From: Pseudomonadota bacterium
GTDB taxonomy: Bacteria; Pseudomonadota; Alphaproteobacteria; Puniceispirillales; Puniceispirillaceae
Direction of reading: 5' to 3'
DNA: 64,000 nucleotides
NCBI GenBank assembly: GCA_027620495.1
Contig: JAQCEA010000005.1
Location: forward strand, 79,354-143,353
Shown here: one piece after another, positions 33,944-43,124 of the stretch
Numbering within the stretch: the first letter of the stretch is position 1
How the letters are laid out: each line of letters starts with the position of its first letter
Position numbers and translations under genes: made by a program
Notes under the pieces: model-generated
Databases searched by the model: none
What the model saw: only the letters and a program-made list of their open reading frames with translations
Told to the model about the DNA's origin: nothing

Positions 33944-34720
33944 TTACGTCTTACCTTTTTGCAGTTGCTGCCGGGCTAGATAGCGTTGCCACATATCTGG
34001 TCGGCGGGTCTGCGTCTCCTTTTCTGCCTCCGCTTGCCGCCATTCGGCGATTTTGCGGTGGTGGCCCGATGCCAGTATAGCTGGCGCTTCGATGCCATTC
34101 CAGAGCCGAGGTTGCGTATAGTGCGAATGCTCTAGCAACCCAGTCTCAAAACTTTCTTCTAAATGGCCAGCCTCTTTACCCATCACCCCGGGCAACAGCC
34201 TGACCACCGCATCCATCACCGTCAACGCGGCAACTTCACCGCCTGACAGCACATAGTCGCCGATACTGACTTCCATCATATCGGCCGTGTCGATCACCCG
34301 TTGATCAACACCCTCATATCTGCCACACAAAAACACCGCTCCTTGTGCTGCCGCCAGTTCACGTACCAGCGCCTGATCCAGAAGCCGCCCGCGGGGTGAC
34401 AGATAAATCCGCGGGCCGGGACATGATTCGGCGGCAGATAAAGCGGCCGCCACAACATCCGGTTTTAACACCATCCCAACGCCGCCGCCAAGCGGGGCAT
34501 CATCAACAGTTCGGTGCTTATCGCGCGCAAACTCGCGAATGTCCAGTGTTTTCAGCGTCCAAATGCCGTCATTCAGCGATTTTCCTGCCAAAGAATGACC
34601 AAGCGTCCCCGGAAACATCTCTGGAAACAAAGTTAAAACGTTAGCCTGCCATAAAGTTTTCGGACAATCTGACACTGATCCTGCGGCTTTTTGTGCTGTC
34701 TCACTGTCACTATCGTTCAT
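33944..34720 (-). CDS. trmD: tRNA (guanine37-N1)-methyltransferase
   Basis: TrmD methylates G37 next to the anticodon and prevents frameshifting. SPOUT knot motifs are clear: [41 protein letters not shown], and [15 protein letters not shown], then [13 protein letters not shown] in the C-terminal domain. The frame is open to 34867 inside rimM; ATG 34720, ten bases after the rimM stop, gives 258 residues and is more likely. It has about 20 N-terminal residues (from [11 protein letters not shown]) before the conserved [12 protein letters not shown]. Confidence 0.95.
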   Translation of the reverse strand: MNDSDSETAQKAAGSVSDCPKTLWQANVLTLFPEMFPGTLGHSLAGKSLNDGIWTLKTLDIREFARDKHRTVDDAPLGGGVGMVLKPDVVAAALSAAESCPGPRIYLSPRGRLLDQALVRELAAAQGAVFLCGRYEGVDQRVIDTADMMEVSIGDYVLSGGEVAALTVMDAVVRLLPGVMGKEAGHLEESFETGLLEHSHYTQPRLWNGIEAPAILASGHHRKIAEWRQAEAEKETQTRRPDMWQRYLARQQLQKGKT

Positions 34721-34730
34721 TTTGTCGGCC

Positions 34731-35279
34731 TTATCCGTCGTTTTGATCAGCCCGGTCGTGGTCTTTGGTGTCATCATCCAGAAACCCAGCTGGCGGTGCC
34801 AGCACCACCCGCCGATTTGGGATATCAACCGATACCACCGATTCGCCTGCAAATGGCAGCATAACACTGGTACCAGAAGCAGGTTTCACCTCGATAATTT
34901 CGCCAGCGCCAAAATTATATAACGCCACCACCTCGCCTAGATTCGTTCCATCTTCATGAAACACGGCCGCCCCCAGCAGATCTGCATGATACAGCTCATC
35001 TTCAGCCGGATCAGGCAGGCAGGCACGTGATGTTGACAGCAACATCCCGCGCAATGCCTCGGCAGCCTCGCGGCTGGTCACGCCAACAGCACTGACAATC
35101 ACCAACCCTTTGCTATTAACAGATTTGACCGTCAGCTTTAGCGTACGACCATCGTCAATCTGCAAGGCACCATATTGTTCCAAGGCCGCTGGGGTTTCGG
35201 CAAATAATTTTACCTTAAACTGCCCGCGGACACCATGTGGACCAGCGATGGCACCTACAGCAAGATGGTCTGTTGTCAC
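34731..35279 (-). CDS. rimM: 16S rRNA processing protein RimM
   Basis: RimM helps mature the 3' domain of the 30S subunit. The N-terminal [19 protein letters not shown] and the PRC-barrel segment [28 protein letters not shown], with [13 protein letters not shown] towards the end, are diagnostic. It starts at GTG 35279, which shares one base with the rpsP stop (TAGTG), so translation is coupled to rpsP. Confidence 0.95.
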   Translation of the reverse strand: MTTDHLAVGAIAGPHGVRGQFKVKLFAETPAALEQYGALQIDDGRTLKLTVKSVNSKGLVIVSAVGVTSREAAEALRGMLLSTSRACLPDPAEDELYHADLLGAAVFHEDGTNLGEVVALYNFGAGEIIEVKPASGTSVMLPFAGESVVSVDIPNRRVVLAPPAGFLDDDTKDHDRADQNDG

Positions 35280-35815
35280 TAGCTGTCTGCCTTTTCCTCT
35301 TCAGCAGCTGCCTCTTCAGCCACGGCCTCTTCAACTGGCGCCTCTTCAGCTACAGCCTCTTCAGCTGGGGCGTCAGCTACAGCCTCTTCAGCTGGGGCTA
35401 CATCTTCAGCCGCATCTTCGGCTGCGGCGGCTTCAGCAGCAGCGGCTTCGGCGGCTTGTGCAGCTTCGGCTTCTGCGGCAGCAGCAGCGGCAGCGGCGGC
35501 TTCACGGTCGGCGCGCTTCTTGCCAGGGGCTGATTTCTTTGGTTGGTCGCGCAGGGCCGGTGCCGCCATCAAACCGGCAGAGGCCAACATTTTATGCACA
35601 CGATCGGTTGGCTGTGCTCCTTTGCTCATCCAAAAACTGATACGCTCACCATTTAACGCCAGACGCTGTTCATGATCCTTTGGCACCATTGGGTTATAGG
35701 TGCCTACACGTTCAACATAACGGCCGTCACGCGGTGCTGATGCTTCGGCAACAACGATTCTGTAAAATGGGCGTTTTTTGGCGCCCCCACGTGCAAGTCT
35801 GATTTTCAAAGCCAT
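35279..35815 (-). CDS. rpsP: 30S ribosomal protein bS16 with long Ala/Glu-rich tail
   Basis: The first about 84 residues are a normal bS16 ([50 protein letters not shown]). A basic linker ([14 protein letters not shown]) then leads into an alanine/glutamate tract and repeated acidic units such as EEAVADAPA and EEAVAEEAP, giving 178 residues in total, about twice the usual size. Extensions on bS16 occur in alphaproteobacteria but this is a long one. The operon order rpsP-rimM-trmD-rplS is standard. Confidence 0.96.
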   Translation of the reverse strand: MALKIRLARGGAKKRPFYRIVVAEASAPRDGRYVERVGTYNPMVPKDHEQRLALNGERISFWMSKGAQPTDRVHKMLASAGLMAAPALRDQPKKSAPGKKRADREAAAAAAAAAEAEAAQAAEAAAAEAAAAEDAAEDVAPAEEAVADAPAEEAVAEEAPVEEAVAEEAAAEEEKADS

Positions 35816-35856
35816 GATTTAAATCCTCTCATCGGCAATAGTCACATGATTAAAAA

Positions 35857-37389
35857 CTACTTCTTTTTCCCGCTAGGCTTAACGCCTAGACCCGGCAATC
35901 CATTTGGCGGCCCACCGCCTAACAAACCACCCAATCCTTTTCCAAATCCGCCAGCACCAAGCCCGCGCGATAATGCGTTCAAATCCGGCATGCCCGCGCC
36001 CGGCACACCTGCACCTGGCCCGCCGCCCATACCGCCGCCCATACCACCTAGGCCGCCGCCCATCATCGCTTTCATCGCCGCGGCACCGGTTTTGCCGCCC
36101 AGCTTTTTCATCATACGCGCCATATCTTGATATTGTTTGACCAGCTTATTGACATCTTGAACGCTGGTGCCTGATCCGGCAGCAATACGTTTGCGGCGTG
36201 ACGCATTCAACAGGCCAACCGACACCCGCTCTTTCTTGGTCATCGATAAAATGATGGCTTCTTGGCGTTTGATCATCGAATCATCAATGCCAGCGGCGGC
36301 GATCTGTTTTTGCATTTTGCCAATACCCGGCAACATGCCCATCAGCCCGCCAAGACCGCCCATTTTTTGCAATTGACGAATTTGCGTCAGAAAATCATTC
36401 ATATCGAACTGGCCTTTTGCCATACGGCGGGCCATACGCTCGGCTTCTTCGGCCTCAATTGCCTCGGACGCTTTTTCAACAAGGGCGACAACATCACCCA
36501 TATCAAGGATGCGGCCAGCAAGACGGGCCGGGTCAAATTCTTCCAGCGCGTCTTGTTTTTCACCAACACCTCCCAGCTTGATCGGGCATCCGGTGATATG
36601 CCGCATCGACAGCGCGGCACCACCGCGCGCATCACCATCAAGCCGGGTCAGGGCAATGCCGGTGATCCCAATGGCTTTGTGAAAAGCTTCGGCGGTATTC
36701 ACCGCATCTTGGCCAGTCATTGCGTCAGCTACCAGCAAGATTTCATGCGGGTTGGTGATGGTCTTGATATCACGCAATTCCGCCATCAAGGCTTCGTCGA
36801 TGCTCAGCCGTCCAGCCGTATCCAAAATCAAAACATCATAGGCCTGCAGCTTGGCAACTTGCAGGGCGCGTTTTGCAATTTGTGCCGGGGTTTCTGAATC
36901 GGCTTCGGGCAAAACACCGGCTTCTGCTTGTTCCCCCAAAAGGCGCAATTGTTCACGCGCCGCTGGCCGCGTCATATCAAGCGAAGCCACCAAAACTTTT
37001 TTGCGTTCACGGGTTTTAAGGCGCAACGCCAGCTTACCAGCAGTGGTTGTTTTGCCCGACCCTTGCAGACCCGCCATCAAAATTACCGCTGGGGGGTTGG
37101 TCGCAATATTTAATGGCGCCGCATCACCACCAAGCATTTCAACCAGCGCATCATGCACAATCTTAATGACTTGCTGGTCTGGCCGGACTGAACGCAAACT
37201 GGCAACGCCAACCGCGTCATTGCGCAATTTTTCAATAAAGCTTTTAACAACGGGCAGGGCGACATCCGCGTCAAGCAATGCCAAGCGGACTTCGCGCAAC
37301 GCGGCGTCAACATCGGCCTCGGACAGCGCGCCACGCTTGGCAAGCCCGTCAAAAACCGTCTGTAATTTGCCTTTCAATGTTTCAAACAT
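35857..37389 (-). CDS. ffh: signal recognition particle protein Ffh
   Basis: Ffh binds signal sequences and 4.5S RNA and targets ribosomes to the membrane with FtsY. The NG GTPase domain shows GLQGSGKTTTAGKLA near residue 108, DTAGRLSIDEALM near 190 and TRLDGDARGGAALS. The methionine-rich M domain (residues about 320-440) includes the RNA-binding SxxRxxRIAAGSG segment. The last about 65 residues are almost pure glycine with Met, Pro and Ala, a low-complexity tail. It lies just upstream of rpsP on the same strand. Confidence 0.97.
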   Translation of the reverse strand: MFETLKGKLQTVFDGLAKRGALSEADVDAALREVRLALLDADVALPVVKSFIEKLRNDAVGVASLRSVRPDQQVIKIVHDALVEMLGGDAAPLNIATNPPAVILMAGLQGSGKTTTAGKLALRLKTRERKKVLVASLDMTRPAAREQLRLLGEQAEAGVLPEADSETPAQIAKRALQVAKLQAYDVLILDTAGRLSIDEALMAELRDIKTITNPHEILLVADAMTGQDAVNTAEAFHKAIGITGIALTRLDGDARGGAALSMRHITGCPIKLGGVGEKQDALEEFDPARLAGRILDMGDVVALVEKASEAIEAEEAERMARRMAKGQFDMNDFLTQIRQLQKMGGLGGLMGMLPGIGKMQKQIAAAGIDDSMIKRQEAIILSMTKKERVSVGLLNASRRKRIAAGSGTSVQDVNKLVKQYQDMARMMKKLGGKTGAAAMKAMMGGGLGGMGGGMGGGPGAGVPGAGMPDLNALSRGLGAGGFGKGLGGLLGGGPPNGLPGLGVKPSGKKK

Positions 37390-37581
37390 GAAACCCGTTC
37401 CAGATTGTACCCAGCCTTATGATTTACCGCTTGCCAGCACTTCATGACGTGAAAGACCGGCGGCACCCGTGCTCGAAAACTTCAAGGACGCGTGGAACCC
37501 GTTAAGGTCTTGATGACTGGCAATGGCCTGATTTGTCAGACAGCTATTGCGCTTTTTGCGGTGAATTGTCAAGAATAACCC

Positions 37582-38373
37582 ATGTTTTTTGTTTTATCGA
37601 AAACGCTGGGGCTGTTGCTAGAGCCATTAATCATTCCCTATTTGTGCCTGATTTGCGCGGTGCTGGCGTTTTGGCGGCGGCGGCGTTTGCTGGGCCGGTT
37701 CTCTGTGATGACGGCGATTTTATTGCCCTTGCTTTATGGGGTCATCCCCCTATCAAGCCAGCCATTGCGGTTCCTTGAAAACCATATCAAACCAGCCGAT
37801 CTAGCCGAACGCCAAATTGACGGTATCATTGTTCTTGGCGGCTTTACCGGTGATGGCGTTGTTGCAGAAAGCCGCAATCAACCCAGTTTGGGGCCAGCCG
37901 CCGAACGATTCACCGCAGCATTGCAATGGCATCTAAAATTTCCTGATAAGCCAATGGTATTTAGCGGTTTTTCTGGACGCTTGGTACCAGATGGTGCCAG
38001 CGAAGCCGAGATTGTCAGACAATTGCTGGATGATTTGGCTGTCGATCGCACCCATATCCTATTCGAGAATAAAAGCCGCAACACCTATGAAAACGCCCGA
38101 TATAGCTATGATCTGATGGCACCGACCCCCGGGTCACATTGGATTTTAATCACATCAGCGGCGCATATGCCGCGCGCAATAGGCAGTTTTCGTGCCGCTG
38201 GCTGGAGTGGAATTTTAGGCTATCCGGTCGATTACCAAACGCCAGAGACAGGCTATAGCCGCTATTGGGATATCGGCCATGGCACCGGCCTTGTTGGCAG
38301 AGCGCTCCATGAATATGCCGGGCTGTTGGTCTATTGGCTTAGTGGCCGCAGTTCAGATTTTCTGCCGTCTTAG
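37582..38373 (+). CDS. YdcF-like (DUF218/ElyC) membrane protein
   Basis: Two hydrophobic segments in the first about 60 residues (LGLLLEPLIIPYLCLICAVL and the stretch after LLGRFSVMTA) anchor the protein, followed by a DUF218 domain: GIIVLGGF, ERFTAALQWHLKFPDKPMVF, and the ENKSRNTYENARYSYDLM segment with the conserved asparagine and glutamate. Relatives such as ElyC/SanA affect envelope integrity and peptidoglycan lipid carrier metabolism. Its stop overlaps the stop of the convergent ftsY in the four bases TTAG. Confidence 0.88.
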   Translation: MFFVLSKTLGLLLEPLIIPYLCLICAVLAFWRRRRLLGRFSVMTAILLPLLYGVIPLSSQPLRFLENHIKPADLAERQIDGIIVLGGFTGDGVVAESRNQPSLGPAAERFTAALQWHLKFPDKPMVFSGFSGRLVPDGASEAEIVRQLLDDLAVDRTHILFENKSRNTYENARYSYDLMAPTPGSHWILITSAAHMPRAIGSFRAAGWSGILGYPVDYQTPETGYSRYWDIGHGTGLVGRALHEYAGLLVYWLSGRSSDFLPS

Positions 38374-39314
38374 TCCTGACGATCTGCAACGCCGGTCAAG
38401 GCATTTGCAAATTCTTGTGCATCGAATGGCTGCAGATCGTCAGCCCCTTCGCCAACCCCGACCGCATGAACAGGCAGGCCGAATTCCTCGGCAAGCGCCA
38501 CCACGACGCCGCCTTTGGCAGAACCATCAAGTTTGGTCACAATAAGCCCGCTTACATCGGCCGCCTGTTGAAAGGCTTTGACCTGACTCAGCGCGTTTTG
38601 CCCCACAGTGCCATCTAAAACAATCACCGAATCATGCGGTGCAGACTGGTCCAATTTTCTGATCACCCGCACAATTTTTGCCAGCTCATCCATCAATTCA
38701 GTTCGGTTTTGCAACCGTCCTGCGGTATCGATAATCAAAATATCGGCCTGTTCTTTTTGTGCCTTTTCAAGTGCCGTATAAGCCAGCGCCGCCGCATCGC
38801 CGCCCTGGTCGCCAGCAATCACCTTTGTGCCTGTGCGCTCGCCCCAGATTTGCAATTGTTCAATAGCGGCGGCACGAAAGGTATCGCCAGCCGCCAGCAT
38901 GACGGATTTACCTTGCTGATGCCATTGCTGTGCCAGCTTGCCAGCCGTTGTGGTCTTGCCCGAACCATTCACTCCAACCAACAGCAAAACATGTGGCCGA
39001 TGCGCCGAATCAAGCACAAGTGGTGTCGCAACGGGTCGCAAAATTTCGGCAATTGCATCAGCCAATGCCGCCGCCAGACTATCTGATGTCACTGGCCCAT
39101 CAAATTTATGTTTGCGCATAGCTTCGGCGAGCCGGGCGGCTGATTTTGTCCCCAGATCGGCGCCAATCAGCGCATCTTCAACCTCTTCAATCGATGAGGC
39201 GTCAAGTTTCGAAGCCCCCATCAAAGATGATAGGCTGGTAAGTGATTTTAGCGAGTCGGCGACTTTTTGGCTCGATTTGCTCAGCCCTTGTTTCAGTTTT
39301 TGAAGCCAACCCAT
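38370..39314 (-). CDS. ftsY: signal recognition particle receptor FtsY
   Basis: FtsY is the membrane-associated receptor GTPase for Ffh. GVNGSGKTTTAGKLA near residue 114, DTFRAAAIEQLQIW, DTAGRLQNRTELMDEL and TKLDGSAKGGVVVAL are the GTPase motifs. The 314-residue protein has only a short N-terminal region before the N domain, lacking the long acidic A domain of E. coli. It follows mtaB and dapF on the same strand, a typical alphaproteobacterial order. Confidence 0.97.
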   Translation of the reverse strand: MGWLQKLKQGLSKSSQKVADSLKSLTSLSSLMGASKLDASSIEEVEDALIGADLGTKSAARLAEAMRKHKFDGPVTSDSLAAALADAIAEILRPVATPLVLDSAHRPHVLLLVGVNGSGKTTTAGKLAQQWHQQGKSVMLAAGDTFRAAAIEQLQIWGERTGTKVIAGDQGGDAAALAYTALEKAQKEQADILIIDTAGRLQNRTELMDELAKIVRVIRKLDQSAPHDSVIVLDGTVGQNALSQVKAFQQAADVSGLIVTKLDGSAKGGVVVALAEEFGLPVHAVGVGEGADDLQPFDAQEFANALTGVADRQD

Positions 39315-39329
39315 ACTCTCTACCCTGCT

Positions 39330-40595
39330 TTAAACGGCATGTGCCAACAACATATCCTGATCGCGCCGGTAAATTTTCACATCAACCAAACTAGAGGCTG
39401 GCACGAAAGGCTGATCAAGTCGAATTTTTGCGAAATTTCTGCCATGGCCGACATTGCCAGATTCGACAAGCATCCTGTCTGTGTTGCCAATGGCTGTGTC
39501 AAGATGCTGGTGAAGCTGGGCCTTGCCAAGTTCCCGTAATTCGCCAGCACGCTGTTTTATCACCGCGCCATCGAGCTGCGGCATATCAGCCGCTGGTGTT
39601 GACGGGCGCGGGGAATAGGGAAACACATGTAAATAGCTGATACCGGCATCTTTGATCATCGCCATCGTTTGCCGGTGGGCCGAACAGTTTTCGGTTGGAA
39701 ACCCGGCGATAATATCCGCGCCAAACGCCACATCTGGGCGGCGGCGGCGGGCTTCGTTACAAAACCGTATGATATCGCGGCCAAGATGGCGACGTTTCAT
39801 GCGGCGTAAAATCAAATCATCACCATGTTGCGCAGAAATATGCAAATGCGGCATCAGGCGGGACTCGTCTGCCAACACATCCATCAATTCAGCGTCAGGT
39901 TCGGCCGGGTCAAGCGAAGACAGGCGTAGCCGGGGCAAATCTGGAACCTCGCGCAACAATCGTCTGACCAAATTGCCAAGACGCGGTCGACCATCCATAT
40001 CGCCGCCCCATGACGTGATATCAACGCCGCTTAGCACAATTTCCTGACACCCATTGGCCACAAGCTGCTGCGCCGCCGCAATGATATCTGTGGCAGGTGA
40101 TGACCGGTTGTTGCCGCGTCCATAGGGAATCACACAAAATGTACAGCGGTGGTCACATCCTTGCTGTACCTGGAGAAACGCGCGGGTATGGCCGATAAAA
40201 TGATCAACCATATGTGATGCCGTTTCACGCAGTTCCATGACATCGCTGACCAGCAAACGCGATACCGCACCATTGGCAAGTTTCGTCCAGCTATGCGGTT
40301 GCAATTTATCGTGATTGCCAATGACATGAGACACTTCGGGCATTGCCGCCCACCCATCTGGGTCAATTTGTGCGGCACATCCTGTAACAATAATTTGTAT
40401 ATCGGGGTTTTCGCGGCGGGCTTTGCGGATGGCTTGGCGTGCCTGCCGTTCTGCTTCGGCAGTTACCGCGCAGGTATTAAAAATAATGGCATCTTGCAGA
40501 CCGGCGGCTCCAGCCTGTTCGCGCATCACTTCGGATTCCCAAATATTTAATCGGCAACCAAATGTCTGAATTTCAGGATGATTGCGCCGGGCCAT
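39330..40595 (-). CDS. mtaB: tRNA-t6A37 methylthiotransferase MtaB
   Basis: MtaB is a radical-SAM enzyme that converts t6A37 of tRNA to the ms2 form. The N-terminal UPF0004 domain has cysteines in FGCRLNIWES, NTCAVTAEA and TGCAAQ; the radical-SAM triad is in QGCDHRCTFCVIPYGRG near residue 148. The C-terminal part resembles a TRAM domain (MLVESGNVGHGRNFAKI). The frame opens at 40613, but ATG 40595 shares one base with the dapF stop (TGATG) and is the natural coupled start. Confidence 0.92.
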   Translation of the reverse strand: MARRNHPEIQTFGCRLNIWESEVMREQAGAAGLQDAIIFNTCAVTAEAERQARQAIRKARRENPDIQIIVTGCAAQIDPDGWAAMPEVSHVIGNHDKLQPHSWTKLANGAVSRLLVSDVMELRETASHMVDHFIGHTRAFLQVQQGCDHRCTFCVIPYGRGNNRSSPATDIIAAAQQLVANGCQEIVLSGVDITSWGGDMDGRPRLGNLVRRLLREVPDLPRLRLSSLDPAEPDAELMDVLADESRLMPHLHISAQHGDDLILRRMKRRHLGRDIIRFCNEARRRRPDVAFGADIIAGFPTENCSAHRQTMAMIKDAGISYLHVFPYSPRPSTPAADMPQLDGAVIKQRAGELRELGKAQLHQHLDTAIGNTDRMLVESGNVGHGRNFAKIRLDQPFVPASSLVDVKIYRRDQDMLLAHAV

Positions 40596-41455
40596 CACAC
40601 CGCTCTTAGGCATTGGTCGAGTTCATCAGACAGCTGGCCGCGGCAAACATAGGCAACAGGCCCCTGCATAATCACCCGGCCTGAATCTGTGCCATCATCC
40701 TGCCAATCGATGGTCACCATACCGCCATCCATAACAATGTCATTTACCCGCCCAGACAACCCCGCCCGGTGCGCCGCCACGCCAACCGCAGATGCCCCAC
40801 TGCCACAAGCCAGCGTGATGCCGCCGCCGCGTTCCCATACCCGCATACGAAAGCGATTTGCACCAAGATGATGCACAAAGGAAATATTCGCCCGATCAGG
40901 AAATAACGGATGTGTTTCCAGCGCCGGGCCAATCTTGGCAAGATCAATCGCCTCGGCATCATCGACAAACAGCACCGCATGCGGGTTGCCAATTGAATGG
41001 CAAATGGCTGGTACCGGTGCCAACGGGCCGAGGTCAACCGCCAATGTATCCATTTTGCTGGCCAGCGGTACATCCTGCCAGCCCAAATGGGCCGGTCCCA
41101 TATCAACCGCGATATGGCCAGTTTTTGCATCACGCCGCGCCATTAACACACCAGCGGCGGTCTCTATCGAGGTGCTAGAACCGCCAGCTGGCATAACATA
41201 ATCTGCAACACAGCGGGTGCCATTCCCGCAGGCCGCCGCCTGAGAGCCATCGCTGTTCAGAATCTCCATAAACACATCAGCCTTGGTCGACCGACGGATC
41301 ACCAGAATCTGGTCGCAGCCAATGCCAAAATGCCGATCAGCCAGCCACCGCGCAGCTGCCGGGCCGATTTTATCGGGTACCGCATTTGCCGGGTCACGGG
41401 CATCAAAGACAATAAAATCATTGCCAAGGCCATGCATTTTCAAAAATTCAGTCAT
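40595..41455 (-). CDS. dapF: diaminopimelate epimerase
   Basis: DapF converts LL- to meso-diaminopimelate for peptidoglycan and lysine. The two active-site cysteines lie in AACGNGTRCVADYV and LACGSGASAVGVAA, and FLKMHGLGNDFIVFDARD is the normal start. The frame is open to 41509 but ATG 41455 matches the family. It overlaps mtaB by one base and is followed by ftsY on the same strand. Confidence 0.96.
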   Translation of the reverse strand: MTEFLKMHGLGNDFIVFDARDPANAVPDKIGPAAARWLADRHFGIGCDQILVIRRSTKADVFMEILNSDGSQAAACGNGTRCVADYVMPAGGSSTSIETAAGVLMARRDAKTGHIAVDMGPAHLGWQDVPLASKMDTLAVDLGPLAPVPAICHSIGNPHAVLFVDDAEAIDLAKIGPALETHPLFPDRANISFVHHLGANRFRMRVWERGGGITLACGSGASAVGVAAHRAGLSGRVNDIVMDGGMVTIDWQDDGTDSGRVIMQGPVAYVCRGQLSDELDQCLRAV

Positions 41456-41528
41456 AACTGAGCATATAGCTTGTTTTAGCGCCGGGCGAAAGTCCCTAGC
41501 ATCCCACATCTGGTCGGGCAGATGCCAA

Positions 41529-42308
41529 TCATACAGTGATTACCACTGGCACATGATCAGATGGTTTTTCGGCACTGCGCCAGCCGCGGTGGATCGACAC
41601 TTCCTCTACATCATCAGCAAGATCATGGCTCACCCAGATATGATCGAGCCGCCGCCCACGATCGCTTGCCGCCCAATCTCTGGCGCGATATGACCACCAG
41701 GAATAAAGTTTGGCATCGGCCCCAAAATAGCCGCGTACAGCGTCATGCCATCCGCCATCGGCGATCAGTTTTTTCAGCGCGGCTGTTTCCACCGGCGTAT
41801 GGCTGACAACTTTTAATAATTGCTGTGACGACCAGACATCTTCGGCAAGTGGCGCAATATTCAGATCGCCCACCAAAATCTGTCGCTTCGGCGGTTTGGC
41901 CATAAAATGCTGGGTCATTTCATCAATAAATTGCAATTTATGGGCAAATTTTGGATTTTCATCGGGATCAGCAATATCACCGCCAGCTGGCACATAAAAA
42001 TTATCAATCCGCACACCATCAGCAGTGACAGCCGCGATATGCCGACAATCTGATTTGCCAGCCCAGTCATTATGCTGACCGTCAGTTAATGCATGGCGGG
42101 AAATGATCGCCACACCATTATAGCTTTTCTCGCCGCGAAACACCTGATGCGGCCAGCCAGCCTCGGCAAATGCCGCCGCCGGGAAATACTGATCCTCGGT
42201 CTTGGTTTCCTGAAGGCACAACACATCAATATCGGCCTCTTGTAAAAACTGAAGAACAAGCGGAAAGCGCAACCGCACCGAATTGATATTCCAAGTTGCA
42301 ATTCGCAT
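41529..42308 (-). CDS. xthA: exodeoxyribonuclease III
   Basis: This AP endonuclease/3'-5' exonuclease acts in base excision repair. The start MRIATWNINSVRLR, the metal-binding LCLQETKTEDQYFP, the VGDLNIAPLAEDVW segment and the C-terminal DHIWVSHDLADDVEE with SDHVPVVITV are all diagnostic. ATG 42308 gives 259 residues; the extra ten codons of the open frame upstream are not conserved. In many alphaproteobacteria this gene lies next to lolA; here an AT-rich segment of about 3 kb comes between. Confidence 0.96.
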   Translation of the reverse strand: MRIATWNINSVRLRFPLVLQFLQEADIDVLCLQETKTEDQYFPAAAFAEAGWPHQVFRGEKSYNGVAIISRHALTDGQHNDWAGKSDCRHIAAVTADGVRIDNFYVPAGGDIADPDENPKFAHKLQFIDEMTQHFMAKPPKRQILVGDLNIAPLAEDVWSSQQLLKVVSHTPVETAALKKLIADGGWHDAVRGYFGADAKLYSWWSYRARDWAASDRGRRLDHIWVSHDLADDVEEVSIHRGWRSAEKPSDHVPVVITV

Positions 42309-42338
42309 TGTTTTTTGTTTGTCCCAATTTTGTCCCAA

Positions 42339-42685
42339 TTAGACCGCTAATTTGGCTCTTTCAAGCTGTTCAGAATATTCCTTTTTTAGTCTATCTGGAC
42401 TTTCAATTTGAACAAAGCCCAACCAATCAGGATGCATCAATTCCCAAATTAACTCACGATGCCCTCTGCATCGCAACTCCATCACTAATGAGCCATTTCT
42501 GCCATGACTGACTTTTTGCGATGGGTGAAACTGGACTTTCTCAGCTCTCTTGGCAACTTCTTTTGCAAATCTGATTTTGATGCTCCATAGCGCATCGCCA
42601 TGAAAACGCCAAAACTTTCACTCGCCCATTCTTTGAAATTCCAATCCTTTTTTGGCTCAAAATACTCACCAGCTAATTCCGCATT
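42339..42685 (-). pseudogene. remnant of a WYL-domain transcriptional regulator
   Basis: Reading the - strand from a stop at 42686-42688, the frame encodes GEYFEPKKDWNFKEWASESFGVF and then, one frame over, HGDALWSIKIRFAKEVA, VQFHPSQKVSHGRNGSLVME and an end with WELMHPDWLGFVQIE and YSEQLERAKLAV. This is the C-terminal half of a WYL/WCX regulator (compare the family pattern of an SFGxF turn, a WHPSQ strand and a DGSLxLEL strand). The break lies in the run of four A residues at 42603-42606 (one base lost), and the DNA-binding N-terminus is absent. My translation is by hand. Confidence 0.72.
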
Positions 42686-42689
42686 TTAC

Positions 42690-42855
42690 AATAGGTCTAA
42701 GCGATAGGCAATCGGCGCACGATTGCCTGTAGACGCCACCACATAGGCGAAGCGTCCGAATGCAATCCAAGCGGTCTAACCTGTCTCAAAACGGCAGAAT
42801 TCCCCTTGTGGGGTCGATGCTTGAACAAGCCGTTGCGCTTGGCAAGAAAATTCAA
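42690..42855. ncRNA. candidate structured RNA (unknown family)
   Basis: The stretch folds strongly. AGGCAATCG (42706-42714) and CGATTGCCT (42720-42728) form a perfect 9-bp hairpin with a five-base loop. GACGC (42732-42736) pairs with GCGTC (42752-42756). CCAAGCG (42767-42773) pairs with CGCTTGG (42836-42842) and encloses AACGGC/GCCGTT (42790-42795 with 42829-42834), which encloses CCCC/GGGG (42802-42805 with 42810-42813). No open frame here looks like a protein and I recognise no known RNA family. The strand is unknown and no T-run terminator is evident. Confidence 0.4.
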
Positions 42856-43124
42856 ATGAACATCAAACACCAATTGGCTGTACAACAAATAATATGATTT
42901 TTTGAACACTTGCAAATATTGCTGTGGCAAGAACAATACTTATCAACAAAAATAAAAGTTTTTGCGCACGCGTTTAAATTGCCCTCATCGTAGTCTCAGT
43001 AGTATTATTCTATCTCGTTTATAATATAGGATTATTATAGAAACGAAGAAATTTGTTGCTGAATGGGAGACAGCAAATATGCCTGTGTAAAAGTCATGTT
43101 TGCACCTCCGTCTGATCAAAGTCA
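42856..43124. other. AT-rich intergenic region upstream of the TPR-sulfotransferase gene
   Basis: No gene is visible. TATAAT occurs at 43020-43025 and could be a -10 element for the downstream gene, but no good -35 lies 16-18 bases before it. The base composition is clearly richer in A and T than the flanking housekeeping genes. Confidence 0.4.

Noticed and set aside
42774..42842. Possible integron attC site (GTCTAAC at 42774-42780 fits the RYYYAAC core)
   Set aside because: No matching GTTRRRY core closes the structure, no integron integrase or cassettes are nearby, and the longest stems lie outside the core site.
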